Assembly: GCA_050747525.1 (NCBI GenBank) | Contig: JBOGOC010000092.1 | Location: forward strand, 1 to 58,131 | DNA: 58,131 nucleotides | From: JBOGOC01 sp050747525 | Lineage (GTDB): Bacteria > Acidobacteriota > Polarisedimenticolia > JACPZX01 > DASXTC01 | Direction of reading: 5' to 3' | In this document: one piece after another, positions 1 to 7,819 of the stretch | Numbering within the stretch: the first letter of the stretch is position 1 | How the letters are laid out: each line of letters starts with the position of its first letter | Notes under the pieces: model-generated | The model's database searches: none | Seen by the model: the letters and a program-made list of their open reading frames with translations, nothing else | What the model was told of the DNA's origin: nothing | Position numbers and translations under genes: made by a program

Positions 1-370
1 CGCCGCGCACGCGCGCCATGGCCACCGCCGCCGCCAGGCCGCGCGCCTTGAACGAGCCGGTCGGGTTGACCGACTCGTCCTTGATGAAGAGCCGCTTGAG
101 CCCGTGGCGGGCGCCCAGCCGCGGGGCGGGAAGCAGCGGCGTGAACCCTTCGCCCATCGGCTGGTAGTCCCCGGGATCGGGCATCACCTCGCGATAGCGC
201 CACATGTCGGGCGGGCGCGCAGCCACAGCGGCGCGCGTCATCGAGCGCGCGGCCACCAGGTCGTAGCGCGCCAGCAACGGCTTACCGCAGGCAGGGCACA
301 GGTTGTGGATCCGCGTGTGATCCTGATGGACGCCGCAACCGGAGCATTCCAGATGCGTGAGCGCGCTCAC
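1..370 (-). CDS. thrC: Threonine synthase, N-terminal part (3' end outside the window)
   Basis: PLP enzyme converting O-phosphohomoserine to threonine in the cytoplasm. Only about the first 123 residues are present; the gene runs off the left edge. The N terminus has a small zinc-ribbon-like pair of CxxC motifs (CSGC and CPAC), as in many bacterial and archaeal threonine synthases. The PLP-lysine motif NPTGSFKARG follows near residue 110, which makes the family call secure. The GTG start overlaps the tyrS stop by 4 bp (GTGA), so it is probably translated by coupling with tyrS in one minus-strand operon. No earlier start is plausible because the frame would run inside tyrS. Confidence 0.88.
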   Translation of the reverse strand, partial: MSALTHLECSGCGVHQDHTRIHNLCPACGKPLLARYDLVAARSMTRAAVAARPPDMWRYREVMPDPGDYQPMGEGFTPLLPAPRLGARHGLKRLFIKDESVNPTGSFKARGLAAAVAMARVRG

Positions 371-1587
371 TTCACCACCGCTTTGCGCCACTGGCGCTTG
401 CCCGCCTTGACCAGATGCTCGCCGGGCGAAGCGAAGGTCCACTTCACGTCGGTGACCTTCTCGCCGTCCACGGTGACGGCGCCCGAGGAGATCAGCGTCC
501 GCGCCTCGGTGTTCGACGACGTCACCCCCGACACCTTGAGGAACTCGTCCAGGCGCCGCGAGGCCGGCACGTCGTGCGACACGATGTCGGCCGGCACCTC
601 GCGCTGCGAAAAGATCCGGTCGAACTCGGCGGCGGCTGCCGCCGCGGCCTCGGGGCCGTGGAAGTCGGCCACGATGGAGCGCGCGAGATCGGCCTTGGCC
701 TTTCGCGGGTGCAGCGTGCCGCCGGCGACCGCCTTCTTCAAGGCAGCGATCTCCTCGAGCGACAGGTCGGTGCACAGCTCGGCGTAGCGCCACATCAGAT
801 CGTCCGAAATGGACATGATCTTGCCGAAGATCTCCTTGGGCGGGTCCTCGATCCCCACGTAGTTGCCCAGCGACTTGGACATCTTCTCCACGCCGTCCAG
901 CCCTTCCAGCAGCGGCGTGGTCAGGATCACCTGCGGCTCCAGCTTGTAGGCGCCCATGATGCGCCGCCCCACCAGCAGGTTGAAGGTCTGGTCGGTTCCC
1001 CCCAGCTCGACGTCGGCCTTCAGGAACACGGAGTCGTAGGCCTGCGCCAGCGGGTAGAGAAACTCGTGGATGCCGATCGCCTCGTTGTTCTTGTAGCGCC
1101 GCGAGAAGTCGTCGCGCTCCAGCATGCGGGCCACCGTGTACGTGCCCGCCAGGCGGATGAACTCCTCGGCGTCCAGCTTGCCCAGCCACTCCGAGTTGAA
1201 CCTCACCTCGGTCTTCTCCGGGTCAAGGATGCGCGACACCTGGCGCCGGTAGGTCTCGGCGTTGGCCGCCACCTCCTCGCGCGTGAGCTGGGGGCGGGTC
1301 TTCGACCGCCCCGTGGGGTCGCCGATCATCCCGGTGAAGTCGCCGATCAGGAAGATGACGCGGTGCCCCAGGTCCTGGAAGTGGCGCATCTTGCGCAGCA
1401 GCACGGTGTGGCCCAGATGGATGTCGGGAGCCGATGGGTCGAACCCCACCTTCACGGTGAGGGGTTTCTTCGAGGAAACCGAGCGCTTCAGCTTCTCGAG
1501 CAGCTCGGCCTCGGACTCCACCTGCACCGCTCCCTTCTTGAGGTAGGCAAGCTGCTGCTCGGGAGTGGCCGCGCGCGGGTGCGTCAT
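367..1587 (-). CDS. tyrS: Tyrosyl-tRNA synthetase
   Basis: Class I aminoacyl-tRNA synthetase that charges tRNA-Tyr. The product is 406 residues, normal for the family. The HIGH-type motif reads HLGH near residue 58, and the KMSKS loop appears as KMSKS near residue 235. A C-terminal S4 RNA-binding domain (about residues 340-400, beginning RRLDEFLKVSG) ends the protein. The ATG start lies just downstream of a remnant copy of the radC 3' end (1598-1625), so before the HEAT-like gene arrived tyrS probably followed radC directly. thrC follows with a 4-bp overlap. Confidence 0.95.
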   Translation of the reverse strand: MTHPRAATPEQQLAYLKKGAVQVESEAELLEKLKRSVSSKKPLTVKVGFDPSAPDIHLGHTVLLRKMRHFQDLGHRVIFLIGDFTGMIGDPTGRSKTRPQLTREEVAANAETYRRQVSRILDPEKTEVRFNSEWLGKLDAEEFIRLAGTYTVARMLERDDFSRRYKNNEAIGIHEFLYPLAQAYDSVFLKADVELGGTDQTFNLLVGRRIMGAYKLEPQVILTTPLLEGLDGVEKMSKSLGNYVGIEDPPKEIFGKIMSISDDLMWRYAELCTDLSLEEIAALKKAVAGGTLHPRKAKADLARSIVADFHGPEAAAAAAAEFDRIFSQREVPADIVSHDVPASRRLDEFLKVSGVTSSNTEARTLISSGAVTVDGEKVTDVKWTFASPGEHLVKAGKRQWRKAVVK

Positions 1588-1597
1588 GGGGGCGTCA

Positions 1598-1625
1598 TCA
1601 TAGCAGACCCTTCTCCTTCAGACTG
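1598..1625 (-). repeat. Remnant copy of the radC 3' end (direct repeat of 2679-2706)
   Basis: These 28 bp match the last codons of radC at 24 of 28 positions in the same orientation. Both copies translate to SLKEKGLL followed by a TGA stop, and all four differences are synonymous. The copy lies directly after the stop of the HEAT-like gene and just before tyrS. I infer that it is the original radC tail, displaced when the HEAT-like gene was inserted. Confidence 0.8.
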
Positions 1626-1626
1626 C

Positions 1627-2682
1627 TCACTTCGACAGTCCGTGCCTCTCGAGAAAATCATCACCATGCTGTTCCCACCATGACCTCCAGGTGGACTTCA
1701 GATTCTCAACAGCCTCCTGTTCCGCGTGCTCAGAGTATCCGCTCAGCAGTCCCCGCAAAGCGACGCGTTCATTCATCACATACTCAAGGCCCAAGGCCTG
1801 TGATGAGACACCCGTTGCCCTCGATAGGCCGAAGGCGATCGTGTGACCGAGGGCCGGGTCCTTCGTATCCAGCATCCCGATCAGCAGAGGAACCGACTCC
1901 GGGAGCCGGGCATGAGCGGCCACCGCCTCGACGGTTGTCTCGGCCGTCTCCGGCCGGCTCAGGAGCTCGCGGTAGACAGGCCAGAAGGTCTTCTTGTCCC
2001 TGAGGACCAGATCGGACGTGATGGCCGCCCTCTGGCAACCGGTGCATGGGTCCCCTTTGGCCACCTGCGCCAGGTAGGCCATCACATCCGGATCCGCCTC
2101 ACGCTGACAGGCGGACATCGCAAGCAACCCAATCTCCTTTTCTTTCACCAGAGGAGATTCCATGTCCCGGCCCTGGGACAAGGAGAGGAGGGTCCGCGAC
2201 GTCTTCTCGGAGTACATGGCGGCAGGGAGCCTGTCAAGGACCGCAAGCCGGTGTTCATCGTTGTCGCTCTTCGAGATCACCTCGAGGTAGACGAACTCCA
2301 TGACCGGATTGTTTCCGGCCTCGTCCGCAGTCATCACGTCTATCTGAAGCAAGGCCTCGATGATCGGCTCCCTCAGACGGTCATTCTCCTTCTGGTGATA
2401 GAGCCGTCCGAGGCACTCTGCGGCCACCAGTAGCGATTGCGGGGATGACTTCCAGAATCTGGCGATTCGTCTGGCCAGCCGTCGGTCCCTCCTTCTGAGG
2501 GCTTCCACGCAGGCATCGTTCTTTATCGTCCCGCACTCATCGATGAGCTTCCCGAGCTGTGAGAGCAGCTCACTCGCCCCCCGGCACTCATCCGTGGTGC
2601 TCCTGGCATCAGGCGAAGCTGTGGCTCCATTCGCCGCAAGCGTCGGGACCAGGAAACTGACCAGAAGACCGGCAGCCCTCAC
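1627..2682 (-). CDS. Exported alpha-helical repeat (HEAT-like) protein of unknown function
   Basis: About 351 residues. A hydrophobic N terminus (MRAAGLLVSFLVP, ending near ALAANGATA-like residues) looks like a Sec signal peptide. The rest is rich in paired helices spaced about 30-35 residues apart, for example around LVAAECLGRLY, VLDRLPAAM and SVPLLIGMLDTKDP, which resembles HEAT repeats. A CTGC pair near residue 214 might bind metal or form a disulfide. The GTG start overlaps the radC stop by 4 bp; longer readings run through radC in another frame. Base composition is visibly less GC-rich than in tyrS or radC, and the gene is bracketed by two copies of the radC tail, both signs of insertion. 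Function unknown. Confidence 0.7.
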   Translation of the reverse strand: MRAAGLLVSFLVPTLAANGATASPDARSTTDECRGASELLSQLGKLIDECGTIKNDACVEALRRRDRRLARRIARFWKSSPQSLLVAAECLGRLYHQKENDRLREPIIEALLQIDVMTADEAGNNPVMEFVYLEVISKSDNDEHRLAVLDRLPAAMYSEKTSRTLLSLSQGRDMESPLVKEKEIGLLAMSACQREADPDVMAYLAQVAKGDPCTGCQRAAITSDLVLRDKKTFWPVYRELLSRPETAETTVEAVAAHARLPESVPLLIGMLDTKDPALGHTIAFGLSRATGVSSQALGLEYVMNERVALRGLLSGYSEHAEQEAVENLKSTWRSWWEQHGDDFLERHGLSK

Positions 2683-2706
2683 AGCAATCCCTTTTCCTTC
2701 AGACTG
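2679..2706 (-). repeat. radC 3' end, intact copy of the 28-bp direct repeat
   Basis: These are the last eight codons and the stop of radC, repeated at 1598-1625 on the other side of the HEAT-like gene. Spacing between copies is about 1.08 kb, essentially the length of that gene. The copy preserves the RadC reading frame, like integrative elements that rebuild the end of their target gene. Confidence 0.8.
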
Positions 2707-3359
2707 ACGAACCCGTTGCTCGACACGATGATGTGATCGTACAGGCCGATGCCGATCAGCTCCGAGGCCCGCTGGATGGCCCGCGTGAAGTCCAGGTCGT
2801 CCTGGCTGGCGGTCAGGCTGCCGGAAGGATGATTGTGCACCAGGATGAAGTTGAGCGCCGAGCAGGCGATGGCCGGCTGCAGGATCTCGCGCGGGTGCGT
2901 GCGCGTGGTGTTGAGGCTGCCGATGGAGATGGTCTCGCGCGCGATGAGGTGATTCTGCGCGTCCAGGTACAGGGCCACCAGATGCTCCTTGCGCGCGCGG
3001 GCCAGGTCCTTCACCTGGGCCCAGGCCTGGCGGGGGCTCGACAGGGCGGGACGCTCGTCGTCCTTGGGGGCGAAGGCGCGCCGGCCCAGCTCGAAGGCGG
3101 CCTTGAGCTGGCAGGCCTTCACCCGGCCGATGCCGGCGTTGGTGCGCCATTCCTCGAGAGGCAGGTTGGGCAGGGCGTCGAAGCCGTACTTGCGCAGCAG
3201 GGCCTCGGCGAGCTTGATGACATTGCGGGCGCGGGTCCCCGAGCCCAGCGCGATGGCCATCAGCTCGGCGTTGGAGAGCGCGCGCTCACCCTGCTTCTGA
3301 AGCTTCTCGCGCGGCTGGAGCCCGCGCGGCAGATCGGACACACGTACCGTTCCGGACAT
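2679..3359 (-). CDS. radC: RadC family protein (JAB/MPN metalloprotease-like)
   Basis: A 226-residue cytoplasmic protein. The N-terminal half has helix-hairpin-helix-like sequence (LSNAELMAIALGSG and AGIGRVKACQL). The C-terminal half is the JAB/MPN domain with the zinc motif HNHPSG followed by an Asp about ten residues on (SQDD). Despite the name, a DNA repair role for the family is not established. I chose the ATG at 3359 rather than one 7 codons upstream because a GAGGAAAGG Shine-Dalgarno sits 6-7 bp before it. The last eight codons are duplicated beyond the next gene. Purine genes purN and purM lie upstream on the same strand. Confidence 0.92.
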   Translation of the reverse strand: MSGTVRVSDLPRGLQPREKLQKQGERALSNAELMAIALGSGTRARNVIKLAEALLRKYGFDALPNLPLEEWRTNAGIGRVKACQLKAAFELGRRAFAPKDDERPALSSPRQAWAQVKDLARARKEHLVALYLDAQNHLIARETISIGSLNTTRTHPREILQPAIACSALNFILVHNHPSGSLTASQDDLDFTRAIQRASELIGIGLYDHIIVSSNGFVSLKEKGLL

Positions 3360-3389
3360 GCGGATCCTTTCCTCGCCCACGGCCCCCCA

Positions 3390-4010
3390 TTACCGGCCCG
3401 TGATGCGAACCTGTCTCCCCTCGATCCGCAGCCTGTCGTCGACATGGAGGCCGACCGCCTCCGGGTAGATGCGATGCTCCTGCTCGAGGATGCGCGCCGA
3501 GAGCGTCTCCTCGGTGTCGCCCGGCTCCACCGGCACGGGCGCCTGAAGAATGATGGGGCCGGCGTCGAGCGACTCGTTCACGTAGTGCACCGTGGCGCCG
3601 GTCAACTTCACGCCGTGCGCCAGGGCCTGCTTCTGCGCGTCGAGCCCCGGGAAGGCCGGCAGGAGCGACGGGTGGATGTTCATGAGACGTCCCTCGAAAG
3701 CCTTCACGAAATCCGCGCTCAGCAGCCTCATGTACCCGGCGAGGCAGACGAGCGTCACGCCCTTCTCGCGCAACGCGGCCGCCATCCGCGCGTCGTGCTC
3801 GACGCGCGTCTTCGCCACCCGGTGATCGACGACCAGCGTCTCGATGCCGCGGCGGGCCGCCTCGGCCAGGCCGGGGGCCCCGGCCACGTTGCTCAGGACC
3901 AGCCCCACGCGGGCGCGGATGTCTCCGGACGCGCAGGCGTCGGCCAGCGCCATCATGTTGGAGCCGCGCCCCGAGATCAGGATCCCCAGGATGCCGCCGC
4001 CGCGCGACAT
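3390..4010 (-). CDS. purN: Phosphoribosylglycinamide formyltransferase
   Basis: Transfers the formyl group of 10-formyl-THF to GAR, the third step of purine synthesis. About 206 residues, a usual length. The GRGSN phosphate-binding loop is near residue 14. The catalytic segment MNIHPSLLPAFPG contains the family's Asn/His pair, and the downstream Asp lies in GATVHYVNESLDAGPII. The ATG is 2 bp downstream of the purM stop, so the two are co-transcribed as in E. coli purMN. Confidence 0.95.
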   Translation of the reverse strand: MSRGGGILGILISGRGSNMMALADACASGDIRARVGLVLSNVAGAPGLAEAARRGIETLVVDHRVAKTRVEHDARMAAALREKGVTLVCLAGYMRLLSADFVKAFEGRLMNIHPSLLPAFPGLDAQKQALAHGVKLTGATVHYVNESLDAGPIILQAPVPVEPGDTEETLSARILEQEHRIYPEAVGLHVDDRLRIEGRQVRITGR

Positions 4011-4012
4011 GC

Positions 4013-5059
4013 TCAGTCCCGGTACTCCACGCCGCGGGCGCCCGCCTCGACCACGCCGATGCGGGTCACCGGCTCGGCGCGCCCTTCCAGGTGGCGGCGC
4101 ACCGCCTCGGCCTGCGCGGGAGAGACGGCCAGCACCATCCCCACCCCCATGTTGAAGGTGCGCCACATCTCGTCGTCGGCCACCTTCCCTTCCCGCTGCA
4201 TGAAGGTGAAGAGCGGGGGGACCTGGATCTTCGAGCGGAAGAAGATCGCCCGGCACCCTTCCGGCAGGATGCGCGGCACGTTGTCGGTGAGGCCGCCTCC
4301 GGTGATGTGCGCCATCCCCTTGAGGTAGCCATCAGCCACCAGACCGCGCAGCGCGCTCAGGTAGCTGCGGTGCGGGGCGAGCAGCAGCTCTGCCACCGTG
4401 TGCCCCAACTCGGGGACCGGCTGGTGGATCGACAGGCCGAGCCGATCGAAGAAGATTCTACGGGCCAGGGAGTAGCCGTTGGTGTGCAGCCCCATGGACG
4501 GCATCCCCAGCAGCATGTCCCCCGGCTCGATGCCGGCTCCCGTGACCAGGCGATCGCGCTCCACCGCCCCCACGATGAATCCGGCGATGTCGTACTCCCC
4601 CGGCTTGTACATGCCTCCCATCTCGGCCAGCTCGCCGCCGATCAGGGCGCAGTGGTTCTCGCGGCACGCGCGCGCCATGCCGGACAGCACCGACTCGACC
4701 ACCGCCGGGTCGAGCCGCCCCGTGGCCAGGTAGTCCAGGAAGAAGAGCGGCACCGCCCCCTGCACCAGGATGTCGTTCACGCAGTGCGACACCAGGTCGT
4801 AGCCGGCGCCATCGTGCGCCCCGGCCATGGACGCCACCTGCAGCTTGGTCCCCACGCCGTCGGTGCTGGCCACCAGCACCGGGTCGCGGTAGCCCAGCGC
4901 TCCCATGTGGAACAGCCCGCCGAAGGTGCCGATGTCGGCCAGCACCTGGGGCGTGTGCGTGGAGCGCGCGTGCGGGCGCAGGCGGCGGATCGCCTCGTCC
5001 TGGGCGTCGATGTCCACACCGGCGTCTCGGTAGGAAAGAGGCCGATCGTCCTGGGTCAC
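4013..5059 (-). CDS. purM: Phosphoribosylformylglycinamidine cyclo-ligase (AIR synthetase)
   Basis: ATP-dependent closure of the imidazole ring of AIR from FGAM. About 348 residues with the AIRS fold. Typical segments include SYRDAGVDI near the N terminus, DIGTFGG, STDGVGTK (substrate/ATP loop), CVNDILVQGA and HITGGGL. I chose the GTG start because a GAGGA sequence lies 4 bp upstream and the residues after it match the usual N terminus; the frame stays open for 37 more codons but has no family-like sequence there. A sigma70-like promoter is proposed at 5106-5134. The rest of the purine genes are about 20 kb away. Confidence 0.95.
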   Translation of the reverse strand: MTQDDRPLSYRDAGVDIDAQDEAIRRLRPHARSTHTPQVLADIGTFGGLFHMGALGYRDPVLVASTDGVGTKLQVASMAGAHDGAGYDLVSHCVNDILVQGAVPLFFLDYLATGRLDPAVVESVLSGMARACRENHCALIGGELAEMGGMYKPGEYDIAGFIVGAVERDRLVTGAGIEPGDMLLGMPSMGLHTNGYSLARRIFFDRLGLSIHQPVPELGHTVAELLLAPHRSYLSALRGLVADGYLKGMAHITGGGLTDNVPRILPEGCRAIFFRSKIQVPPLFTFMQREGKVADDEMWRTFNMGVGMVLAVSPAQAEAVRRHLEGRAEPVTRIGVVEAGARGVEYRD

Positions 5060-5105
5060 GCGGTCCTCAACAGGCGAGTGGTGCGCGGAAGAAAGCGGCG
5101 CGCTC

Positions 5106-5134
5106 AGGATGGCACAGCCCCCGGCCCGGGTCAA
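5106..5134 (-). promoter_or_regulatory. Possible sigma70-type promoter of purMN
   Basis: On the minus strand a TTGACC -35 box is separated by 17 bp from CATCCT as -10, about 47 bp before the purM start. The -35 is good and the -10 weak, common in GC-rich genomes. No purine riboswitch-like structure was seen. Confidence 0.4.
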
Positions 5135-5166
5135 CGCTCGTCCAAATCCCGGCCAAGGCGGCTGCA

Positions 5167-5550
5167 TCACGGAGAGGCTGGTGAGAGCTCCACAACTCCG
5201 TTGCGCTGATCAATCAATAGCTTGAGTCCCAGTATCTGGAGAAACCTGATCCCCAGGAGCGGGTATTTCAGTGATGGCTCCAGCGCGACGATCCCACGAC
5301 CCTCCATCCCGTCTATCCTGGCGATACCAAGGCACGCAGGCCGTTGAGCAATGGAGCCGTCGGCATACTCCATCTCGAGCGTGTCCTGTGGCACGAGGCC
5401 GAGCGCCTCGGCGCTCGCTTCAGGAACGGAGAGAAACCCGGTGGAGCCGGTATCAACTAGACAGGTGAGCCTGCTTGCCGGGTGACTTGTGGCGCCGGTG
5501 AGCTGGATCTCGATGAGAGGATCGAAGTTCTGGAAATATCCGGTTGCCAC
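5167..5550 (-). CDS. Retropepsin-like (clan AA) aspartyl protease
   Basis: 127 residues with no signal peptide, so probably cytoplasmic. The active-site motif VDTGSTG lies near residue 32, and the hydrophobic PLLGIRFLQ segment near residue 98 matches the ILG-type strand of the flap-to-C-terminal region in the family. One catalytic Asp per chain implies action as a homodimer, as in retroviral proteases. It follows a small ORF by 3 bp, so the pair forms one unit. Both genes are less GC-rich than their neighbours, which suggests later acquisition. Substrate unknown. Confidence 0.8.
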   Translation of the reverse strand: MATGYFQNFDPLIEIQLTGATSHPASRLTCLVDTGSTGFLSVPEASAEALGLVPQDTLEMEYADGSIAQRPACLGIARIDGMEGRGIVALEPSLKYPLLGIRFLQILGLKLLIDQRNGVVELSPASP

Positions 5551-5553
5551 TGC

Positions 5554-5808
5554 TCAGGTCGCAGATCTTGAGTACGCGACTCTGAAGACACCCGGGCTGC
5601 CGACCTGGACGAGATGGAAATTCCCGTCAGGAATGCTTGCTCTGGCCGTCAGCAGGGCATCTTCGGGCGTGTCGGCAAGAAATGCCTTGCCGCCCCGCAC
5701 GTCGATCGCTACGAACTTGCCCGAGTAGGATTTCTCGTATTCTGCCTTGTAGCTCGCGCGGTAGATTTCATCTCCTCGCTTCGCCACGGCACGCAGTGCA
5801 TCGTTCAT
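5554..5808 (-). CDS. Small protein paired with the retropepsin-like protease (DUF5678-like)
   Basis: 84 residues. The N-terminal half is helical and charged (AVAKRGDEIYRASYKAEYEK). The C-terminal half, with SYSGKFVAIDVRGGKAFLADTP and a following helix TPEDALLTARA, resembles the small DUF5678-type proteins often encoded just before clan AA proteases. It stops 3 bp before the protease start, so the two are very likely co-expressed. It could be the protease's substrate, partner or inhibitor. The family assignment is from pattern memory and is moderate. Confidence 0.65.
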   Translation of the reverse strand: MNDALRAVAKRGDEIYRASYKAEYEKSYSGKFVAIDVRGGKAFLADTPEDALLTARASIPDGNFHLVQVGSPGVFRVAYSRSAT

Positions 5809-5851
5809 CAGTGCACTCTTGACTCAGGACGTGCGCAAAATCAAGTGAAAT

Positions 5852-7819
5852 CTAGGAACCTACGTCCTCGCTCATCATGAAGATGCGCGGCTGGACGTCC
5901 TTTTCGGGGGTCCAGTCCCAGTAGCGCAGCAGGATCATGTACACCTTGAGACCGGTCTCCCCTTCTCCCCACAGCAGGAAGCGCAGCGACTGGGCCATCA
6001 GGTTGCGCCCCGTGAGTCCCAGGAACATGCTCACCGGGTCGATCAGCTCGCTGACGTAGGCGATGGTGTTGGCGATGGCCACCGCGCCATGCACCTCGAT
6101 GACGAAGTGGGGGCCCTGGCGCGTGACGGTCATGCGCAGCGGCGCGTGGAACTCGCTGCGATTGTCCAGAAGGCCGACGTGGATGAAGGCCAGCGGGCTC
6201 TTGACCGCATAGTTGCGGTGGATCTCCGCCGCCTTGCGCTCGATGGCCCCGGGGCCCCACCCCTTCAGCGGGACGAGGCAGACCTTCTTGCCGGCCAGCG
6301 CGGGCCACAGAGCGGCCGATGCTTCGTCGGCGAAGCGCACCTCGCTCACGCGCAGCTCGGTGGCGCGGCGCCACCGGCTCAGCGCGCTCACCACCAGAAT
6401 CACGGCGATGAAGATAGTGGCGATGATGACCCCGTCGGGCCGCTCGTGAACGTTGTCGGCCAGCGTGTAGGCGAACACCAGTGCCACCAGCCAGAAGTAC
6501 CATGCAGCCGCGCGGCGCTTCTCACGCCACAGGGCCAGGGCCACGGCCACCGCGGCCGACAGGATTAGCACCAGCACGCCGGTGGCGTAGGCGCCCCCCT
6601 GGGCCTCCACGTCGGCGTCGAACGCCCAGGTCACCACCAGGCAGATCAGGAACAGCACGGCCACCAGCGGGCGCCGCCAGGCGATCCACTCCGGAGCCAT
6701 CCCGAGCCGCGGCAGGTAGCGGGGAATCAGGTGCAGCAGCCCGGCCATGGCCGATGCCCCCGCGAACCACAGGATGGTGATCGTGGACACGTCGTACAGC
6801 GTGCCGAAGCCGTGGCCGAACCATCCGTGCGCCAGCCAGGCGATGGCGCGCCCGGCCGCCGGCCCCCCTTCGGCGTAGGCCTCCGGAGGGACCATCACCG
6901 TGGTCACCAGGCTGGAGGCCAGCAACAGCACGCTCATGAGCAGGGCCGCGGCAGCCAGCAGCTTGCGCGTGGCGGTGATGCGCCCCGCGGGCGGATGCCG
7001 GCCTTCGTCGCCCGGCCCGCCGCTCACCAGCGGCATCACCGACACGCCGGTCTCGAAGCCGCTCAACCCCAGGGCGAGCCGCGGGAAGACGATGGCCACG
7101 GCCAGGGCGAGCGCGGCGGGATCGCCGGCTGACCACATCGACGCTCGCCACGAGGCCAGCCGCGAGGGGTCGGCGGCGATCTCCATGAACCCACGCCCCA
7201 GCACGATGGCGTTGAGCACGATGTAGGGGATGGCCACGACCGCGGCCACGCCGATCGCTTCCACGAACCCGCGCATGAACACCGCGGTCAGCAGCGCCAG
7301 CAGAGCGGCGGTGATGATCAGGCGGTGGTCTCCGAGGTACGGATGCAGCAGCGGGTTCTCCACCGCGTGCTGGGCGGCGTCGGCCGCCGACAGGGTCATG
7401 GTGATCACGAAGTCGGTGGCCGCGAATCCCAGCAGCCCGAGCACCACCAGCTTCCCCCGCCATCCGGGGACCAGGCTCTCCAGCATGGCGATGGAGCCCT
7501 GCCCCGCGTAGGAGCGGCGCGCCACCTGCGAGTACACGGGGAGCGCTCCCAGCAGGGTGATGACCACCAGCAGGGCGGTGGCCGGAGGCGCCAGCGCCCC
7601 GGCAGCAAGCAGGGCGATCCCCGGCTGGTATCCCAGCGTGGAGAAGTAGTCCACCCCCGTGAGCCACAGCACCATCGTCCAGGAATGCCCGCGGCCGTGA
7701 TGCGGCGCGTCGAGCCGCTCGCCGCCGGTGAACCAGCGTCCGAGCGCGCCGCGCCGCGGCTCGTGGCCGCGCGTGGGAAGAGGCGGAAGGACGAGGCGGG
7801 CCGCTTCGTCCGGCCCCAT
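5852..7819 (-). CDS. APC-superfamily amino-acid permease with a soluble C-terminal domain
   Basis: About 655 residues. Residues about 50-480 hold roughly a dozen hydrophobic helices, starting with MVLWLTGVDYFSTLGYQPG, where the first unwound helix of APC transporters is expected. The last 170 residues or so (from about 485, with ALAGKKVCLVPLKGWGPG and GAVAIANTIAYVSELIDP) form a cytosolic domain with no family I can name. The ATG start overlaps the stop of the aminotransferase by one base (TGATG), so transporter and aminotransferase are co-translated and probably handle the same amino acid or keto acid. Substrate not readable from sequence. Confidence 0.85.
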   Translation of the reverse strand: MGPDEAARLVLPPLPTRGHEPRRGALGRWFTGGERLDAPHHGRGHSWTMVLWLTGVDYFSTLGYQPGIALLAAGALAPPATALLVVITLLGALPVYSQVARRSYAGQGSIAMLESLVPGWRGKLVVLGLLGFAATDFVITMTLSAADAAQHAVENPLLHPYLGDHRLIITAALLALLTAVFMRGFVEAIGVAAVVAIPYIVLNAIVLGRGFMEIAADPSRLASWRASMWSAGDPAALALAVAIVFPRLALGLSGFETGVSVMPLVSGGPGDEGRHPPAGRITATRKLLAAAALLMSVLLLASSLVTTVMVPPEAYAEGGPAAGRAIAWLAHGWFGHGFGTLYDVSTITILWFAGASAMAGLLHLIPRYLPRLGMAPEWIAWRRPLVAVLFLICLVVTWAFDADVEAQGGAYATGVLVLILSAAVAVALALWREKRRAAAWYFWLVALVFAYTLADNVHERPDGVIIATIFIAVILVVSALSRWRRATELRVSEVRFADEASAALWPALAGKKVCLVPLKGWGPGAIERKAAEIHRNYAVKSPLAFIHVGLLDNRSEFHAPLRMTVTRQGPHFVIEVHGAVAIANTIAYVSELIDPVSMFLGLTGRNLMAQSLRFLLWGEGETGLKVYMILLRYWDWTPEKDVQPRIFMMSEDVGS

